Below are positions 1 to 9,398 of a stretch of 64,000 bases of DNA, piece after piece. Origin of the DNA: Streptomyces pactum (GTDB lineage Bacteria > Actinomycetota > Actinomycetes > Streptomycetales > Streptomycetaceae); NCBI RefSeq assembly GCF_016031615.1, contig NZ_JACYXC010000002.1:186001-250000 (forward strand), written 5' to 3'. The notes beneath the pieces are model-generated. The model ran no database searches, was not told the origin of the DNA, and worked only from the letters and a program-made list of their open reading frames with translations. The translations under genes and the position numbers were made by a program. How positions within the stretch are numbered: the stretch's first letter is position 1; every line of letters begins with the position of its first letter.

Positions 1-153
1 CCCCGCCGGCCACCGGGGACCGGACCGAGGCCCCCAACCATGGCCACGGGTGGTCGAGGGCGGGTCGCGGCCACCGGCGAGGGACGTCGGCCGGCGGCCA
101 TCACCCCACCGGCCGGGTGGTTGAACGCGGCGGCGGTGGTTACCCGCGGTCCC

Positions 154-3100
154 ATGTCACCTCTTCCGGGACTGCACCTGTCCGCCCCGGCCGTGCTCGG
201 GCCGGTCGCGTACGGCGTCGCCGCCGGGGTTCGCGGCGCGGCGACCGTGGCCGGCCTGGTCGCCGGGCTGCCCCGGCGCGGGGTGTGGCAGCGCCCGGGC
301 CGCCTCCACATCGAGGTCCGCGGCGTGCACGGGGCCGGCGGGGAACGCGTGGCGCGGCGGGTGGAACGGGCACTGGAGGGCCACCCCGGGGTGGCCTGGG
401 CGCGGGTGAACGCCCCGTCCGAGCGCGCGGTGGTGGCCCTCACCTCACCGCCGCCCGCCACCGGCGACCTGCTCGCGCTGGTGGAGCGCGCCGAGGCCGA
501 GGCCGAGGGCGTCCCGGCCACCGAGGACTTCGACGCCTGGTGCCCCGAACCGGACCACCCCGGCGACGGCCCGCCGGCGCGCAGGACCGTCTCGGTGCTG
601 GCCGCGGACACCGCGGGCCTGGCCATCACCGTGGTCACCCGCCTCGCCCCCTGGCTGAAGCTGCCCGCCGAGGTGGCGGCGGTGACCTCCGCCCTGGAGC
701 GCCACCCCCGGCTGCGCCGGCTGGCCGGCACCGCGCCGGACGGCACCGACCGGGCCGAGACCGTCCTGCCGCTGGTCGGCGCGCTGGCCCAGGGGGTGGC
801 CACCCGCGGCGGCGGCCTCGCCCTGGACCTGGTGCAGCGGGTGGCCCAGTGGCGGGAGGCGACCGCGGAACGGCGGACCTGGGCGGAGCGGGAACCGGAC
901 CTGGTGCGCGGTCCCGCGGACGCCGCCGCCGACCCGATCGTGGTGGAGCGGCCCGGACCGCCGCCGACGGACGGCGCCGCCCGCTACGCCGAGCGGTCGA
1001 TGGCCGTCTCCGCCGCCGTGGGAGCGGCCGCCGCGCCGCTCCTGGGCCCCCGCAAGGGCCTGGCCGTCGCCCTCGCCGGCGTACCGAAGGCGCACCACGG
1101 GGGACGGGAGGGCTTCGCCACCACCCTGGGCCGGGCGCTGGCGCTGCGCGGCGTGGTGGCCATGGACCGCGGCGCGCTGCGCCGCCTGGGCCAGGTGGAC
1201 ACCGTGGTGCTGGACGAGGCGGCGCTGCGCACCGACCGGTACGAGCCGGTCGATCTGGAACCGGTCGGCGACGTCGACGAGGAACGGACCGCCGAGCGGC
1301 TGTTCGCGCTCTTCGACCCGGACGACCCCCTGCGCCCGCAGCGGGCGGACGGCTGGACGCTGGCACCCCTGGACGGGTCGCGGCCGGGCGGCCCAGGCCG
1401 GCGGGCGGCGGAAGCGCTGCGGCGCCGGGGCAGCGAGCGGGAACTGGGACTGGCCCGTGACGGCCGCCTCCAGGCGGTCGCCGGCCTCGCCGCCCGCACC
1501 GCCCCGGGCGGCGAGGCGGTCGCCGCCGCGGCACGCCGGGCCGGCGCCCGGGTGGTGGTCGCGGGTGACGCCGGCCACGGATTCTCCTTCGCCGACGCGG
1601 CCGTCCCGGCCGGCGGCCGGCTGGTGGCGTCGGTACGCGGGCTCCAGGCCGACGGCGCGGTCGTGCTGCTGGTCTCCGGCAACCGCCGGGCGCTGGGCGC
1701 GGCCGACTGCGGCGTCGGCGTCCACCGCCCCGGGGAACCGCCGCCGTGGGGCGCGCACCTGCTGGTCGGCTCGGACCTGGAGGCGGCCGGGCTGATCGTG
1801 GACGCGGTGGGGGCGGCCGCCGGGGTGGACCGGGAGAGCGCCTTCCTGGCCGCCGGCGGCAGCGGTGTGGGAGCGGTCGCCGCCACCCAGGCCCCGGCCC
1901 GGCAGGCGTGCGCCCGCGGCGCCGCGATGGGTACCGCGGCCGGTTCCGTCGCCTTCTGCCTGGGGCACTGGCGGGCCCGGCAGCTGCTGGCCCGCCCGCT
2001 GGCACCGCCGGTCGTCACCGTCCCCTGGCACCTGATGCCGGTGCCGCGGGTGCTGGAGCGGCTGGGCACCGGCGAGGACGGGCTGTCCCCGCAGGAGGCG
2101 GCGGCGCGCGCCGGCTCCCCGGCGGCCACCGGTGAGCGGACCCGGCCCACCACCGTGCCCGCGGCGTTCGTCGAGGAGCTGGCCAACCCGCTCACCCCGG
2201 TGCTGGCGGCCGGCGCGGCGCTGGCCGCCGCGGTCGGCTCGCGCACCGACGCGGCCCTGGTGGCCGCGATCACCGGCACCTCCGCGCTCGTCGGCGGCGT
2301 CCAGCGGGTACGGACCGAACGCGCGCTGGCCGAGCTGTTCGAGCGTTCCGCGATCGGCGCGCGGGTACGGCGCGACGGCACCGAACGGCTGGTCACCGCC
2401 GGCGACCTGGTGCAGGGCGACGTCATCGTGCTGCGCCCCGAGGACGTGGTGCCCGCGGACTGCCGGGTGCTGCGGGCCGAGGGCCTGGAGGTGGACGAGT
2501 CGTCCCTGACCGGCGAGTCGCTGCCGGTCGCCAAGGGCCCGGAACCGGTGGTCGCCCCGGAACTCTCCCGCCGCCGCTCCATGCTCTACGAGGGCACCAC
2601 GGTCTCCGCGGGCCGGGGCCTGGCGGTGGTCGTGGCCACCGGCTCCGCCACCGAGGTGGGCCGCAGCCTCGCCACCGCCCGCCAGGCCGGCCCGGCCACC
2701 GGGGTGGAGGCCCGGCTGACCTCGCTGACCCGGACCAGCCTGCCGGTCGCCGCGGCCTCGGCCGCCGCCGTGGTCGGCGCCGGCTTCCTGCACCGCCGGC
2801 CGCTCGCCGACACCCTCTCCTCGGCGGTCAACCTCGCCGTGGCCTCCGTCCCCGAGGGGCTGCCCTTCCTGGTCAACGCGGCGCAACTGGCCGCCGCCCG
2901 GCGGCTGGCGGACCTCGGCGCGCTGGTCCGCAACCCCCGCACCATCGAGGCGCTCGGCCGCTCCGACGTGCTCTGCTTCGACAAGACCGGCACCCTCACC
3001 GAGGGGGAGCTGCGGCTGGCCACGGTCGCCGACACCGACGGCGCGCTGCCCGCCGACGCGCTGGACACCCGGCGCAAGGCGGTCCTCGCCGCCGCACTGC

Positions 3101-4785
3101 GCGCCACCCCGCCCGCCCGCCAGTCCGAACCGATGGCCCACCAGACGGACCGGGCCGTGCTCACCGGCGCCCGCCGCGCCCGGGTGCCGGTCCGCCAGGG
3201 GGCGCCCCGCTGGCAGCGCACCGGCTCGCTGCCCTTCGAACCGTCCCGGGCGTACCACGCCACCGCCGGCCGGACCTCCCGCGGGCCGCTGCTGAGCGTC
3301 AAGGGCGCGCCCGAGAACGTCCTGGAGCGCTGCCGGTACCGGCGCGGACCGGACGCCGCGGACACCCCGCTGGAGGAGTCCGGGACACGGGAGCTGACCG
3401 CCCGCGCCGAGGAACTCGCCGGCGCCGGCCGCCGGGTGCTGGCGGTGGCCGAACGCGCCCTGGCCCCGGACGAGGACCTCACCGACGACGCCGTGCGCGA
3501 CCTGGTCTTCCTCGGCTTCCTCACCCTGGCGGACCCGGTCCGCACCAGCGCCGCACCGGCCACCGCCCGGCTGCACCGGGCCGGGGTGCAGACCGTGATG
3601 CTCACCGGCGACCACCCGGCCACCGCCGAGGCCATCGCCGCCACCGTCGGCGACGCGGCCGAGCGGACGGTGTGCACCGGCCCGGAGCTGGACGGGCTGG
3701 ACGACACGGAGCTGGACGCGCTGCTGCCGACGGTGGACGTCATCGCCCGGTGCAGCCCGCGCCACAAGTCCCGGATCGTCCAGGCGTACCAGCGGATGGG
3801 CCGGGTGGTGGCGATGACCGGCGACGGGGCCAACGACGCCGCCGCCATCCGGCTCGCCGACGTGGGGATCGCGCTGGGCCGGCGCGGCACCCCCGCCGCC
3901 ACGGCCGCCGCCGACCTGGTGGTGAGCGACGACCGGCTGGAGACGATCGTGGCGGCCCTGCTGGAGGGCCGGGCGATGTGGGCGTCGGTCCGGGCCGCGC
4001 TGGCCGTCCTGGTCGGCGGCAACCTCGGCGAGGTGGCCTTCGGCGTGGTGACCGCGGCGTTCACCGGTGGCACGCCGCTGAACGCCCGTCAGATCATGCT
4101 GGTGAACCTCCTCACCGACCTCGCCCCCTCGCTGGCCATCGCCGCCCGGGAACCGGGGGAACAGGCCGGTGAGCGGCTGCTGCGGGAGGGGCCGCACCGC
4201 TCGCTGGGCACCGCGCTCACCGGGGAGATGCTGCTGCGCGGCGCGGTCACCGCCTGCGGTGCCGGAGCGGCCTGGGGCGCGGCCCGGCTGACCGGCGGGC
4301 GGCGGCGGGCCGGGACGGTGGCGCTCGCCGCCCTGGTGGGGACGCAGCTGGCGCAGACCCTGACCACGGGGGGCACCGACCGCAAGGTGCTCGCCGCGGG
4401 CGTCGGTTCGGCCGCCGTGCTCGCCGCGGTCATCCAGACCCCGGGGGTCAGCCGGTTCTTCGGGTGCACCCCGCTCGGCCCGGTCGCCTGGGGCATCACC
4501 CTGGCCGCGGTCGCCTCGGCCACCGCGCTGGGCCTGCTCGCCGCGCCCGTCCTGCGCCACCGGACCCGCGCCGCGGACCACGGTGCGGAACGGGACGCGG
4601 AACAGGACACGGAGCAGGGCGCGGGGGAGGGCCGGCCGGCCGACGGGGACCGTACCGCCGGCACCCCGCCGGACGGCACCCCCACCGCGGAGGGCCGGGA
4701 GCGGCGCGGGGAGGGCCGGGGCCACGGCGGCGCGGAAGGGGAACGGCCCGGGCCCCCGGAGGACGGCCCCGGCGCCGGCCCCTGA
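154..4785 (+). CDS. Cation-transporting P-type ATPase, CtpI-like
   Basis: Large P-type ATPase of about 1543 aa, close in length to mycobacterial CtpI. Visible motifs: SLTGESLP (actuator loop, near nt 2505), DKTGTLTEGE with the phosphorylated Asp codon at 2980-2982, MLTGDHPATAEAIA, and MTGDGANDAAAIRLADVGIALG-type hinge near 3815. The membrane motif PEGLPF is that of P2-type pumps rather than the CPC of heavy-metal pumps. A roughly 600-residue N-terminal part with one or two membrane segments and a degenerate HAD-like region precedes the catalytic core, as in CtpI. The C-terminus is a hydrophilic tail rich in Glu, Gly and Arg. An ATG at 40 is in frame, but neither start has a clear ribosome site; 154 was chosen because the family similarity starts there. 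The transported ion cannot be read from sequence. Confidence 0.85.
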   Translation: MSPLPGLHLSAPAVLGPVAYGVAAGVRGAATVAGLVAGLPRRGVWQRPGRLHIEVRGVHGAGGERVARRVERALEGHPGVAWARVNAPSERAVVALTSPPPATGDLLALVERAEAEAEGVPATEDFDAWCPEPDHPGDGPPARRTVSVLAADTAGLAITVVTRLAPWLKLPAEVAAVTSALERHPRLRRLAGTAPDGTDRAETVLPLVGALAQGVATRGGGLALDLVQRVAQWREATAERRTWAEREPDLVRGPADAAADPIVVERPGPPPTDGAARYAERSMAVSAAVGAAAAPLLGPRKGLAVALAGVPKAHHGGREGFATTLGRALALRGVVAMDRGALRRLGQVDTVVLDEAALRTDRYEPVDLEPVGDVDEERTAERLFALFDPDDPLRPQRADGWTLAPLDGSRPGGPGRRAAEALRRRGSERELGLARDGRLQAVAGLAARTAPGGEAVAAAARRAGARVVVAGDAGHGFSFADAAVPAGGRLVASVRGLQADGAVVLLVSGNRRALGAADCGVGVHRPGEPPPWGAHLLVGSDLEAAGLIVDAVGAAAGVDRESAFLAAGGSGVGAVAATQAPARQACARGAAMGTAAGSVAFCLGHWRARQLLARPLAPPVVTVPWHLMPVPRVLERLGTGEDGLSPQEAAARAGSPAATGERTRPTTVPAAFVEELANPLTPVLAAGAALAAAVGSRTDAALVAAITGTSALVGGVQRVRTERALAELFERSAIGARVRRDGTERLVTAGDLVQGDVIVLRPEDVVPADCRVLRAEGLEVDESSLTGESLPVAKGPEPVVAPELSRRRSMLYEGTTVSAGRGLAVVVATGSATEVGRSLATARQAGPATGVEARLTSLTRTSLPVAAASAAAVVGAGFLHRRPLADTLSSAVNLAVASVPEGLPFLVNAAQLAAARRLADLGALVRNPRTIEALGRSDVLCFDKTGTLTEGELRLATVADTDGALPADALDTRRKAVLAAALRATPPARQSEPMAHQTDRAVLTGARRARVPVRQGAPRWQRTGSLPFEPSRAYHATAGRTSRGPLLSVKGAPENVLERCRYRRGPDAADTPLEESGTRELTARAEELAGAGRRVLAVAERALAPDEDLTDDAVRDLVFLGFLTLADPVRTSAAPATARLHRAGVQTVMLTGDHPATAEAIAATVGDAAERTVCTGPELDGLDDTELDALLPTVDVIARCSPRHKSRIVQAYQRMGRVVAMTGDGANDAAAIRLADVGIALGRRGTPAATAAADLVVSDDRLETIVAALLEGRAMWASVRAALAVLVGGNLGEVAFGVVTAAFTGGTPLNARQIMLVNLLTDLAPSLAIAAREPGEQAGERLLREGPHRSLGTALTGEMLLRGAVTACGAGAAWGAARLTGGRRRAGTVALAALVGTQLAQTLTTGGTDRKVLAAGVGSAAVLAAVIQTPGVSRFFGCTPLGPVAWGITLAAVASATALGLLAAPVLRHRTRAADHGAERDAEQDTEQGAGEGRPADGDRTAGTPPDGTPTAEGRERRGEGRGHGGAEGERPGPPEDGPGAGP

Positions 4786-5016
4786 CCGGACGTCAGCGGT
4801 CCGTCGTCACCCGGGCCCGCTCCCGTCCGGCACGCCGGACGGTGGTGTGTACCGCACCCGCGGGGGCAGGAGGAAGGCCGGGCCGGCCCGGCACCCGGCA
4901 CGGTGACGGCCGGTGCCCTCGGACCGGCCCGGTGGCTCCCGGGCGAAGGGGCTCGTCCCGTCCCGGGCCGACGGGTGCCGCGGGCGGTGTACCGACGAGG
5001 GCGGGAGGTCCGGGGC

Positions 5017-5886
5017 GTGTTCGAAGGATTCGAGACCGGGCGGGTGCGGCTCGACGAGGCGACGATCGCCGTTCGCCACGGCGGGGAGGGACCACCGGTG
5101 GTGCTGCTGCACGGTCACCCCCGGACCTCCGCGACCTGGCACCGCGTCGCCCCGCTTCTCGTCCGGCGCGGTTTCACCGTGGTCTGCCCCGACCTCCGGG
5201 GGTACGGGCGGTCCACCGGCCCGGCGCCCACCGCCGACCACGCCGGGTACTCCAAACGGGCCGTCGCCGGTGACGTGGTCGAGGTGATGCGCTCCCTGGG
5301 CCATACCCGGTTCGCGCTCGCCGGGCACGACCGCGGCGGCGCCGTCGCGCTCCGCCTGGCGCTCGACCATCCCGGCGCGGTCTCGCGGGTGGCGCTGATC
5401 GACTGCCTGCCCGTCAGCGAACACCTGTCCCGCATCACGGCCGAGTTCGCCACGCAGTGGTGGCACTGGTTCTTCTTCGCCCAGCCGGACATCCCCGAGC
5501 GGGTCATCAACGCCGATCCGGACAGCTGGTACCGCGGCGATCCCCGGAGCATGGGCCGGGAGAACCACGACGAGTGGCGTGCGGCCACGCGGAACCCCGA
5601 CGTGGTCCGGGCGATGCTGGAGGACTACCGGGCGGGCCTCACCCTCGACCGGCGGCACGAGGAGGAGGACCGCGCCGCCGGGACACGGATCCGGTGCCCG
5701 GCCCTGATCCTCTGGTCGCTCCGGGACGACCTGGAGGACCTGTACGGGAACCCGGTGGAGATCTGGCGGCGGTGGGCCACGGACGTCCGCGGCCACGGCA
5801 TCGACGCCGGGCACCACGTGGCCGAGGAGGCGCCGGAGGCGCTCGCCTCGTCCCTCGGGGACTTCTTCGCCGGGCGGCACGGGTGA
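5017..5886 (+). CDS. Alpha/beta hydrolase, haloacetate dehalogenase-like
   Basis: A 289-aa alpha/beta hydrolase. The oxyanion region VVLLHGHPRTSATWH is followed by the nucleophile elbow GHDRGG, whose nucleophile is Asp rather than Ser, as in haloalkane/fluoroacetate dehalogenases and epoxide hydrolases. The cap region holds QWWHWFFFAQPD, a pattern typical of DehH1/fluoroacetate dehalogenases, and the catalytic His lies in DAGHHVAEEAPE. The start is the GTG at 5017, which has GGAGG about 9 nt upstream; an in-frame ATG at 4903 would add 38 Arg/Gly-rich residues with no family match. It stands alone between the ATPase and a convergent reductase gene. The natural substrate is unknown. Confidence 0.85.
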   Translation: MFEGFETGRVRLDEATIAVRHGGEGPPVVLLHGHPRTSATWHRVAPLLVRRGFTVVCPDLRGYGRSTGPAPTADHAGYSKRAVAGDVVEVMRSLGHTRFALAGHDRGGAVALRLALDHPGAVSRVALIDCLPVSEHLSRITAEFATQWWHWFFFAQPDIPERVINADPDSWYRGDPRSMGRENHDEWRAATRNPDVVRAMLEDYRAGLTLDRRHEEEDRAAGTRIRCPALILWSLRDDLEDLYGNPVEIWRRWATDVRGHGIDAGHHVAEEAPEALASSLGDFFAGRHG

Positions 5887-6236
5887 GGGACTCCCCGGCC
5901 GTCTCCGTCGCGGCGCGCGGGGCGCCCCGGCGGGCCGCACGGTCGGCGGACGGCACGTGCGGGTGCGGGCCCGTGCGGTCCGCCGGCCCCGGGCCGTCCC
6001 CCAGCCGGTGCGCGGGCGCCGGCGGGGTCGGGAGCGGACCGGTGCCGGACTCGGCGACCGCGCTGCCGGGCGGCGGTACCGGCACGGCCGGGACCGGGTC
6101 CCGGCGGCGGGGCGGGACCCGGACGGTACGGCCCCCGGCAGAGGGATGCTCCCCGACCGGGCGGGGCCCCGGGTGCGGCGCGGCCCGGACGGGATGCGGT
6201 CGGTGCGGCCGGGCCCGGCGCCCGGTGCCCGGCGTG
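5887..6236. other. Intergenic region between convergent genes, nothing recognised
   Basis: About 350 bp of very GC-rich sequence between two convergent genes. No credible reading frame, RNA gene or strong hairpin was seen. Confidence 0.5.
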
Positions 6237-6896
6237 TTATGCGCGGAACGCCGCCGGCCGCTCCGGCGACGCGGCGGCCAGCGCCTCGGTGACCTCCCGC
6301 ACACCGGCCCGCAGGCCGTAGACGGGGGTGTCGGGCTGCTGGCGCCAGGATTCGTCGAGGCCACCGGCGTCCACCGTGTCGAAGCCCAGCTCGTCGATGA
6401 GCGAGCGGACCACCTGCTTGGCGGCCTCGTCGTCACCGGCCACCGGGAGCGCGAGGCGCTCCGGGTGGCCCTGCGGACGCGGCTTGTCCAGCAGGTCCTG
6501 GGCGTAGGTGCCGTTGAACGCCTTGACGACGGGGTGCCCCAGGTGCCGCTCGGTCCAGCGGCTCTCCGGCAGGCCGTCCTCGATCTCCGCGATCCGCCCG
6601 TCCCGCTCCTTGGGGTAGTAGTTGTTGGTGTCGATGACCACGACATCCGCCGCGGCACCGTCGAACAGCCCGGACGGCAGGTCGGGGACGTTCTTCAGCG
6701 GGATGGTGACCACCACCACCTCGGCGTCCTTCGCCGCCTCGGTCACCGTGACCGGGGTGGCACCGGTCTCCTCGGCCAGGTCGGTCAGGGTGTGCGGGCC
6801 GCGCGAGTTGGCGACGGACACCTTGTGCCCCAGGGCGGTCAGACGCCGCGTGAGGTTGCCGCCGATGTTGCCCGCGCCGATGATGCCGATCCTCAT
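6237..6896 (-). CDS. NADPH-dependent F420 reductase family / NAD(P)-binding oxidoreductase
   Basis: A 219-aa Rossmann-fold protein opening with MRIGIIGAGNIGGNLTRRL (GxGxxG dinucleotide site) and followed by TIPLKNVPDLP and VIDTNNYYP, the pattern of the NADP oxidoreductase coenzyme-F420-dependent family and its DUF relatives. The start ATG has a strong GGAAGGA ribosome site 8 nt upstream. The frame runs open far upstream, but only because of base composition. It may reduce F420 with NADPH or be a related reductase of unknown substrate; the short length fits the family. Convergent with the hydrolase and divergent from the reductase gene that follows. Confidence 0.8.
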   Translation of the reverse strand: MRIGIIGAGNIGGNLTRRLTALGHKVSVANSRGPHTLTDLAEETGATPVTVTEAAKDAEVVVVTIPLKNVPDLPSGLFDGAAADVVVIDTNNYYPKERDGRIAEIEDGLPESRWTERHLGHPVVKAFNGTYAQDLLDKPRPQGHPERLALPVAGDDEAAKQVVRSLIDELGFDTVDAGGLDESWRQQPDTPVYGLRAGVREVTEALAAASPERPAAFRA

Positions 6897-7310
6897 GGAG
6901 TGTCCTTCCGGAAAGCTCGGATGTCTGCCGGCCATGGGGCGAGTCCACCCCGACCTCGTGATCGGCAACCGGTCCGGCACGCCCTTTGTTCCCCGCCGCG
7001 CCCTCCGTCGTCCGGCCCGCCGGAACCATGTTCGGGCTCTCCCGGTGACGTATGCGGGCCACCCGCCGGATGGCGTACGGCTCCCCGCCGGGTCCCTCCC
7101 CGGGTGTCCTGCCGGCTCTCCCGGACCCGGCGGGGATACCGTCTCAGCGTCCCGCCCGGCCCCGCCGGTGCCTGCCACCCGTCCGCGCCCGCCACCGACC
7201 GCCCCCACCCGCGCCGTCCGCCCGTGCCCGCCGCCCACCCGCCCGCGCCCGCACCCGCCCGATGAGATCCGGACCATCGCTTCGCCGCACGCCCACCACC
7301 GGGAGCAGCC
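6897..7310. other. Divergent intergenic region
   Basis: About 410 bp between the divergent F420-reductase-like gene and the medium-chain reductase. It should hold both promoters, but I could not place a convincing -35/-10 pair or operator. The last 120 bp before the plus-strand gene are C-rich on the plus strand. Confidence 0.4.
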
Positions 7311-8363
7311 ATGCCCGTCCCCAGCCGTGAGTGGCACCTCGTCGCCTGTCCGGTCGGGGAGCCGGCGCCCTCCGACTTCGCCCTGGTGACCACGGCCGTG
7401 CCGGACCCGGGTCCCGGTCAGGTCCTGGTGCGCAACGACCACCTCTCCGTCGACCCGGCGATGCGCGGCCGGATGAGCCCGGACGTGCCCGGGGTGCGCC
7501 CGTTCGAGCTGGGCCGGGCGATGGAGGGCCGGGCCGTGGGCACGGTCGTCGCCTCCCGGTGCCGGCAGGTGCCCGCCGGCACCACCGTCGTCCACCGCCT
7601 CGGCTGGCGTGAGTACGCGCTGCTGGAGGCCGCGGACGTCCGGGCCGTGGACACCCGGGTGGCCCCCGCCCCGGCCTGGCTGGGGGTGCTGGGCACCCCC
7701 GGCCTCACCGCCTGGGCGGGGCTGACCGAGATCGCCCCGGTGCGCCCGGGGGACGTCGTCCTGGTCTCCGCCGCGGCGGGCGCCGTCGGGTCGGTGGCGG
7801 GACAGCTCGCCCGGCGACTGGGCGCCGGCACGGTCATCGGGTCGGCCGGCGGCCCGTGGAAGGCCCGGCGCCTCGTCGAGCGGTACCGGTTCGACGCCGC
7901 GATCGACCACCGGGCCGGCGACCTGGCCGGCCGGCTCGCCGAGGCCGCGCCGGAGGGGGTGGACGTCTACTTCGACAACGTGGGCGGGGACCACCTGGAG
8001 GCCGCGCTCGCCGCGATGAACCCCGGTGGCCGCATCGCGCTGTGCGGCGCGATCTCCGTCTACAACGCCACCGAGCCGCCGCCGGGGCCGAGCAACCTGC
8101 CGCTGGCCATCACCAAGCGCCTCACGCTGCGCGGCATGCACGTCGGTGACCACGAGCACCTCGCCGCCGATTACGTCCGCCGGGCCGCCGACTGGCTCCG
8201 GGACGGCACCCTCATCGCCGACGAGACGGTCACCGACGGCATCGGCGGTGCGGTGGACGCCTTCCTCGCCATGATGCGCGGCGACACCGTCGGGAAGACC
8301 CTGGTCCGCCTCGCCGGGGGGCCGTCCGGCCCCCGGACTCCGGGCGCCGCTTCCGCCGGGTGA
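7311..8363 (+). CDS. NADP-dependent oxidoreductase, MDR superfamily (CurA/PTGR-like)
   Basis: A 350-aa zinc-independent medium-chain reductase. The N-terminal GroES-like half has LVRNDHLSVDPAMRGRM, the hallmark of the prostaglandin reductase/leukotriene dehydrogenase/CurA group. The Rossmann half has SAAAGAVGSVAGQLARRLG and VYFDNVGGDHLEAAL. Such enzymes reduce the C=C bond of alpha,beta-unsaturated ketones or aldehydes using NADPH. The start ATG follows GGGAGCAG. It ends with a short Pro/Ala/Ser-rich tail. It is transcribed alone and converges on the GNAT gene. The substrate is not predictable. Confidence 0.88.
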   Translation: MPVPSREWHLVACPVGEPAPSDFALVTTAVPDPGPGQVLVRNDHLSVDPAMRGRMSPDVPGVRPFELGRAMEGRAVGTVVASRCRQVPAGTTVVHRLGWREYALLEAADVRAVDTRVAPAPAWLGVLGTPGLTAWAGLTEIAPVRPGDVVLVSAAAGAVGSVAGQLARRLGAGTVIGSAGGPWKARRLVERYRFDAAIDHRAGDLAGRLAEAAPEGVDVYFDNVGGDHLEAALAAMNPGGRIALCGAISVYNATEPPPGPSNLPLAITKRLTLRGMHVGDHEHLAADYVRRAADWLRDGTLIADETVTDGIGGAVDAFLAMMRGDTVGKTLVRLAGGPSGPRTPGAASAG

Positions 8364-8537
8364 CGGCGGATCAGGCCCGCGGTGCCGGCCCGGGCCGCCG
8401 GATGGCCCGGCAGCCCGCGGCCCTGGCCGGATCCCCGCCGCCGGCCCGGCCAGAGGCCCGCCCCGCACTCTGTCACGGCCCGAGGCCCGGCCCGCCTCGT
8501 GTCACGGGCCCGGGGGGAGCGGGCTCGGGCGCCATAA

Positions 8538-8627
8538 CCGAGGGGCGGCGGGCTCCCGCGTCACGGCCGACCCCGGAGCGGGCTCTCCCGGCACGGCCCG
8601 AGGGGCCGCCGGCTCCCGCGTCAGGGC
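8538..8627. repeat. 30-bp imperfect direct repeat, two copies 60 bp apart
   Basis: A 30-bp unit at 8538-8567 recurs at 8598-8627 with three mismatches, in the short gap between convergent genes. Both copies share CCGAGGGG and GGCTCCCGCGTCA. The second copy overlaps the stop codon of the GNAT gene on the minus strand. No function seen. Confidence 0.6.
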
Positions 8628-9124
8628 AACGAACGGGTGAGCCAGACCACTTCACCGTTCTCCTCCATGGACACGTGGTCGCGTTCGAAACCGAGCTTCT
8701 CCAGGACCCGGAGCGACGGTGTGTTCCACGAACCGACGGTCGACCAGAGCCGTTTCCGGCCGGTCGCGGCAGCGGCTCCGAGCACCGCGCCGGCCGCCTC
8801 GGTGGCGTAGCCCCGCCCGTGCGCACGACGGAACAACTCGTAGGCGATCTCGGGCTCCTCCAGGGTGGCACGGCCGATGATCAGTCCGCAGTAGCCGATG
8901 AAGTCGCCCTCGGCACGGCGCTGGATGGGCAGCAGGGCGATCCCCGTGGTCGCCGTCGCGGCCAGCAGCTCCTCGATGGACGACCGGATGCGCTCGACCT
9001 CAGGGGTCCCGTTACCGCGTTCGGAGAGGAGGGCGCTGAACTCGGCGGCGTCCGACACGTCCCACGGCCGCAATATCAGACGCTCGGTCTCCAGGTGGAA
9101 CGGCATGGTCTCATACGTGGTCAT
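8621..9124 (-). CDS. GNAT family N-acetyltransferase (RimJ/RimL type)
   Basis: A 167-aa acetyltransferase of the RimJ/RimL-like GNAT subfamily. It opens with LETERLILRPWDVSDAAEF, the usual first strand and helix, and contains IAYELFRRAHGRGYATEAAG, where the Q/RxxGxG/A-type acetyl-CoA loop is HGRGYA, followed by NTPSLRVLEKLGFE, the conserved C-terminal motif. It probably acetylates a protein N-terminus or small amine. The ATG at 9124 was chosen because family similarity starts within five residues; the frame is open further upstream by composition only. Its upstream region is shared with the divergent monooxygenase gene. Confidence 0.88.
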   Translation of the reverse strand: MTTYETMPFHLETERLILRPWDVSDAAEFSALLSERGNGTPEVERIRSSIEELLAATATTGIALLPIQRRAEGDFIGYCGLIIGRATLEEPEIAYELFRRAHGRGYATEAAGAVLGAAAATGRKRLWSTVGSWNTPSLRVLEKLGFERDHVSMEENGEVVWLTRSLP

Positions 9125-9266
9125 GCCCCCGACTCTGCCCGACCGCCCGGCACGGGTCACCACCGGAGTGCCGGGCGTTCGGTCCCGGGACGCCGGTGAC
9201 ACGAGGGGCTGCCGGGGCCGGGCCCGCACCGGCGGCCGGACACAACAGCCTTGTCCTGGCACTGGT

Positions 9267-9280
9267 TTGGTCTAGACCAA
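9267..9280. promoter_or_regulatory. DasR-type operator (dre) upstream of the LPMO gene
   Basis: TTGGTCTAGACCAA is a perfect 14-bp palindrome 119 bp before the LPMO start. It matches the known Streptomyces dre core TGGTCTAGACCA bound by the GntR regulator DasR, which responds to glucosamine-6-phosphate and controls chitin and GlcNAc genes. The match and position are seen; binding is inferred. Confidence 0.85.
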
Positions 9281-9398
9281 GGCGGGTACGCTTCCCTCGC
9301 TGCCCGTGGTCGTCCCCAGGGTCATGGAGCAGCTGCTTGTCATGCCCATGGCTGACTGCCATCGGGTGGACGTGCACGACCCCCACACAGGAGTTGTC

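Noticed and set aside
445..4725. Minus-strand open frame of about 1426 codons opposite the P-type ATPase
   Set aside because: No domain match and Gly/Arg/Gln-rich low-complexity translation; it is the expected antisense shadow of a high-GC gene.
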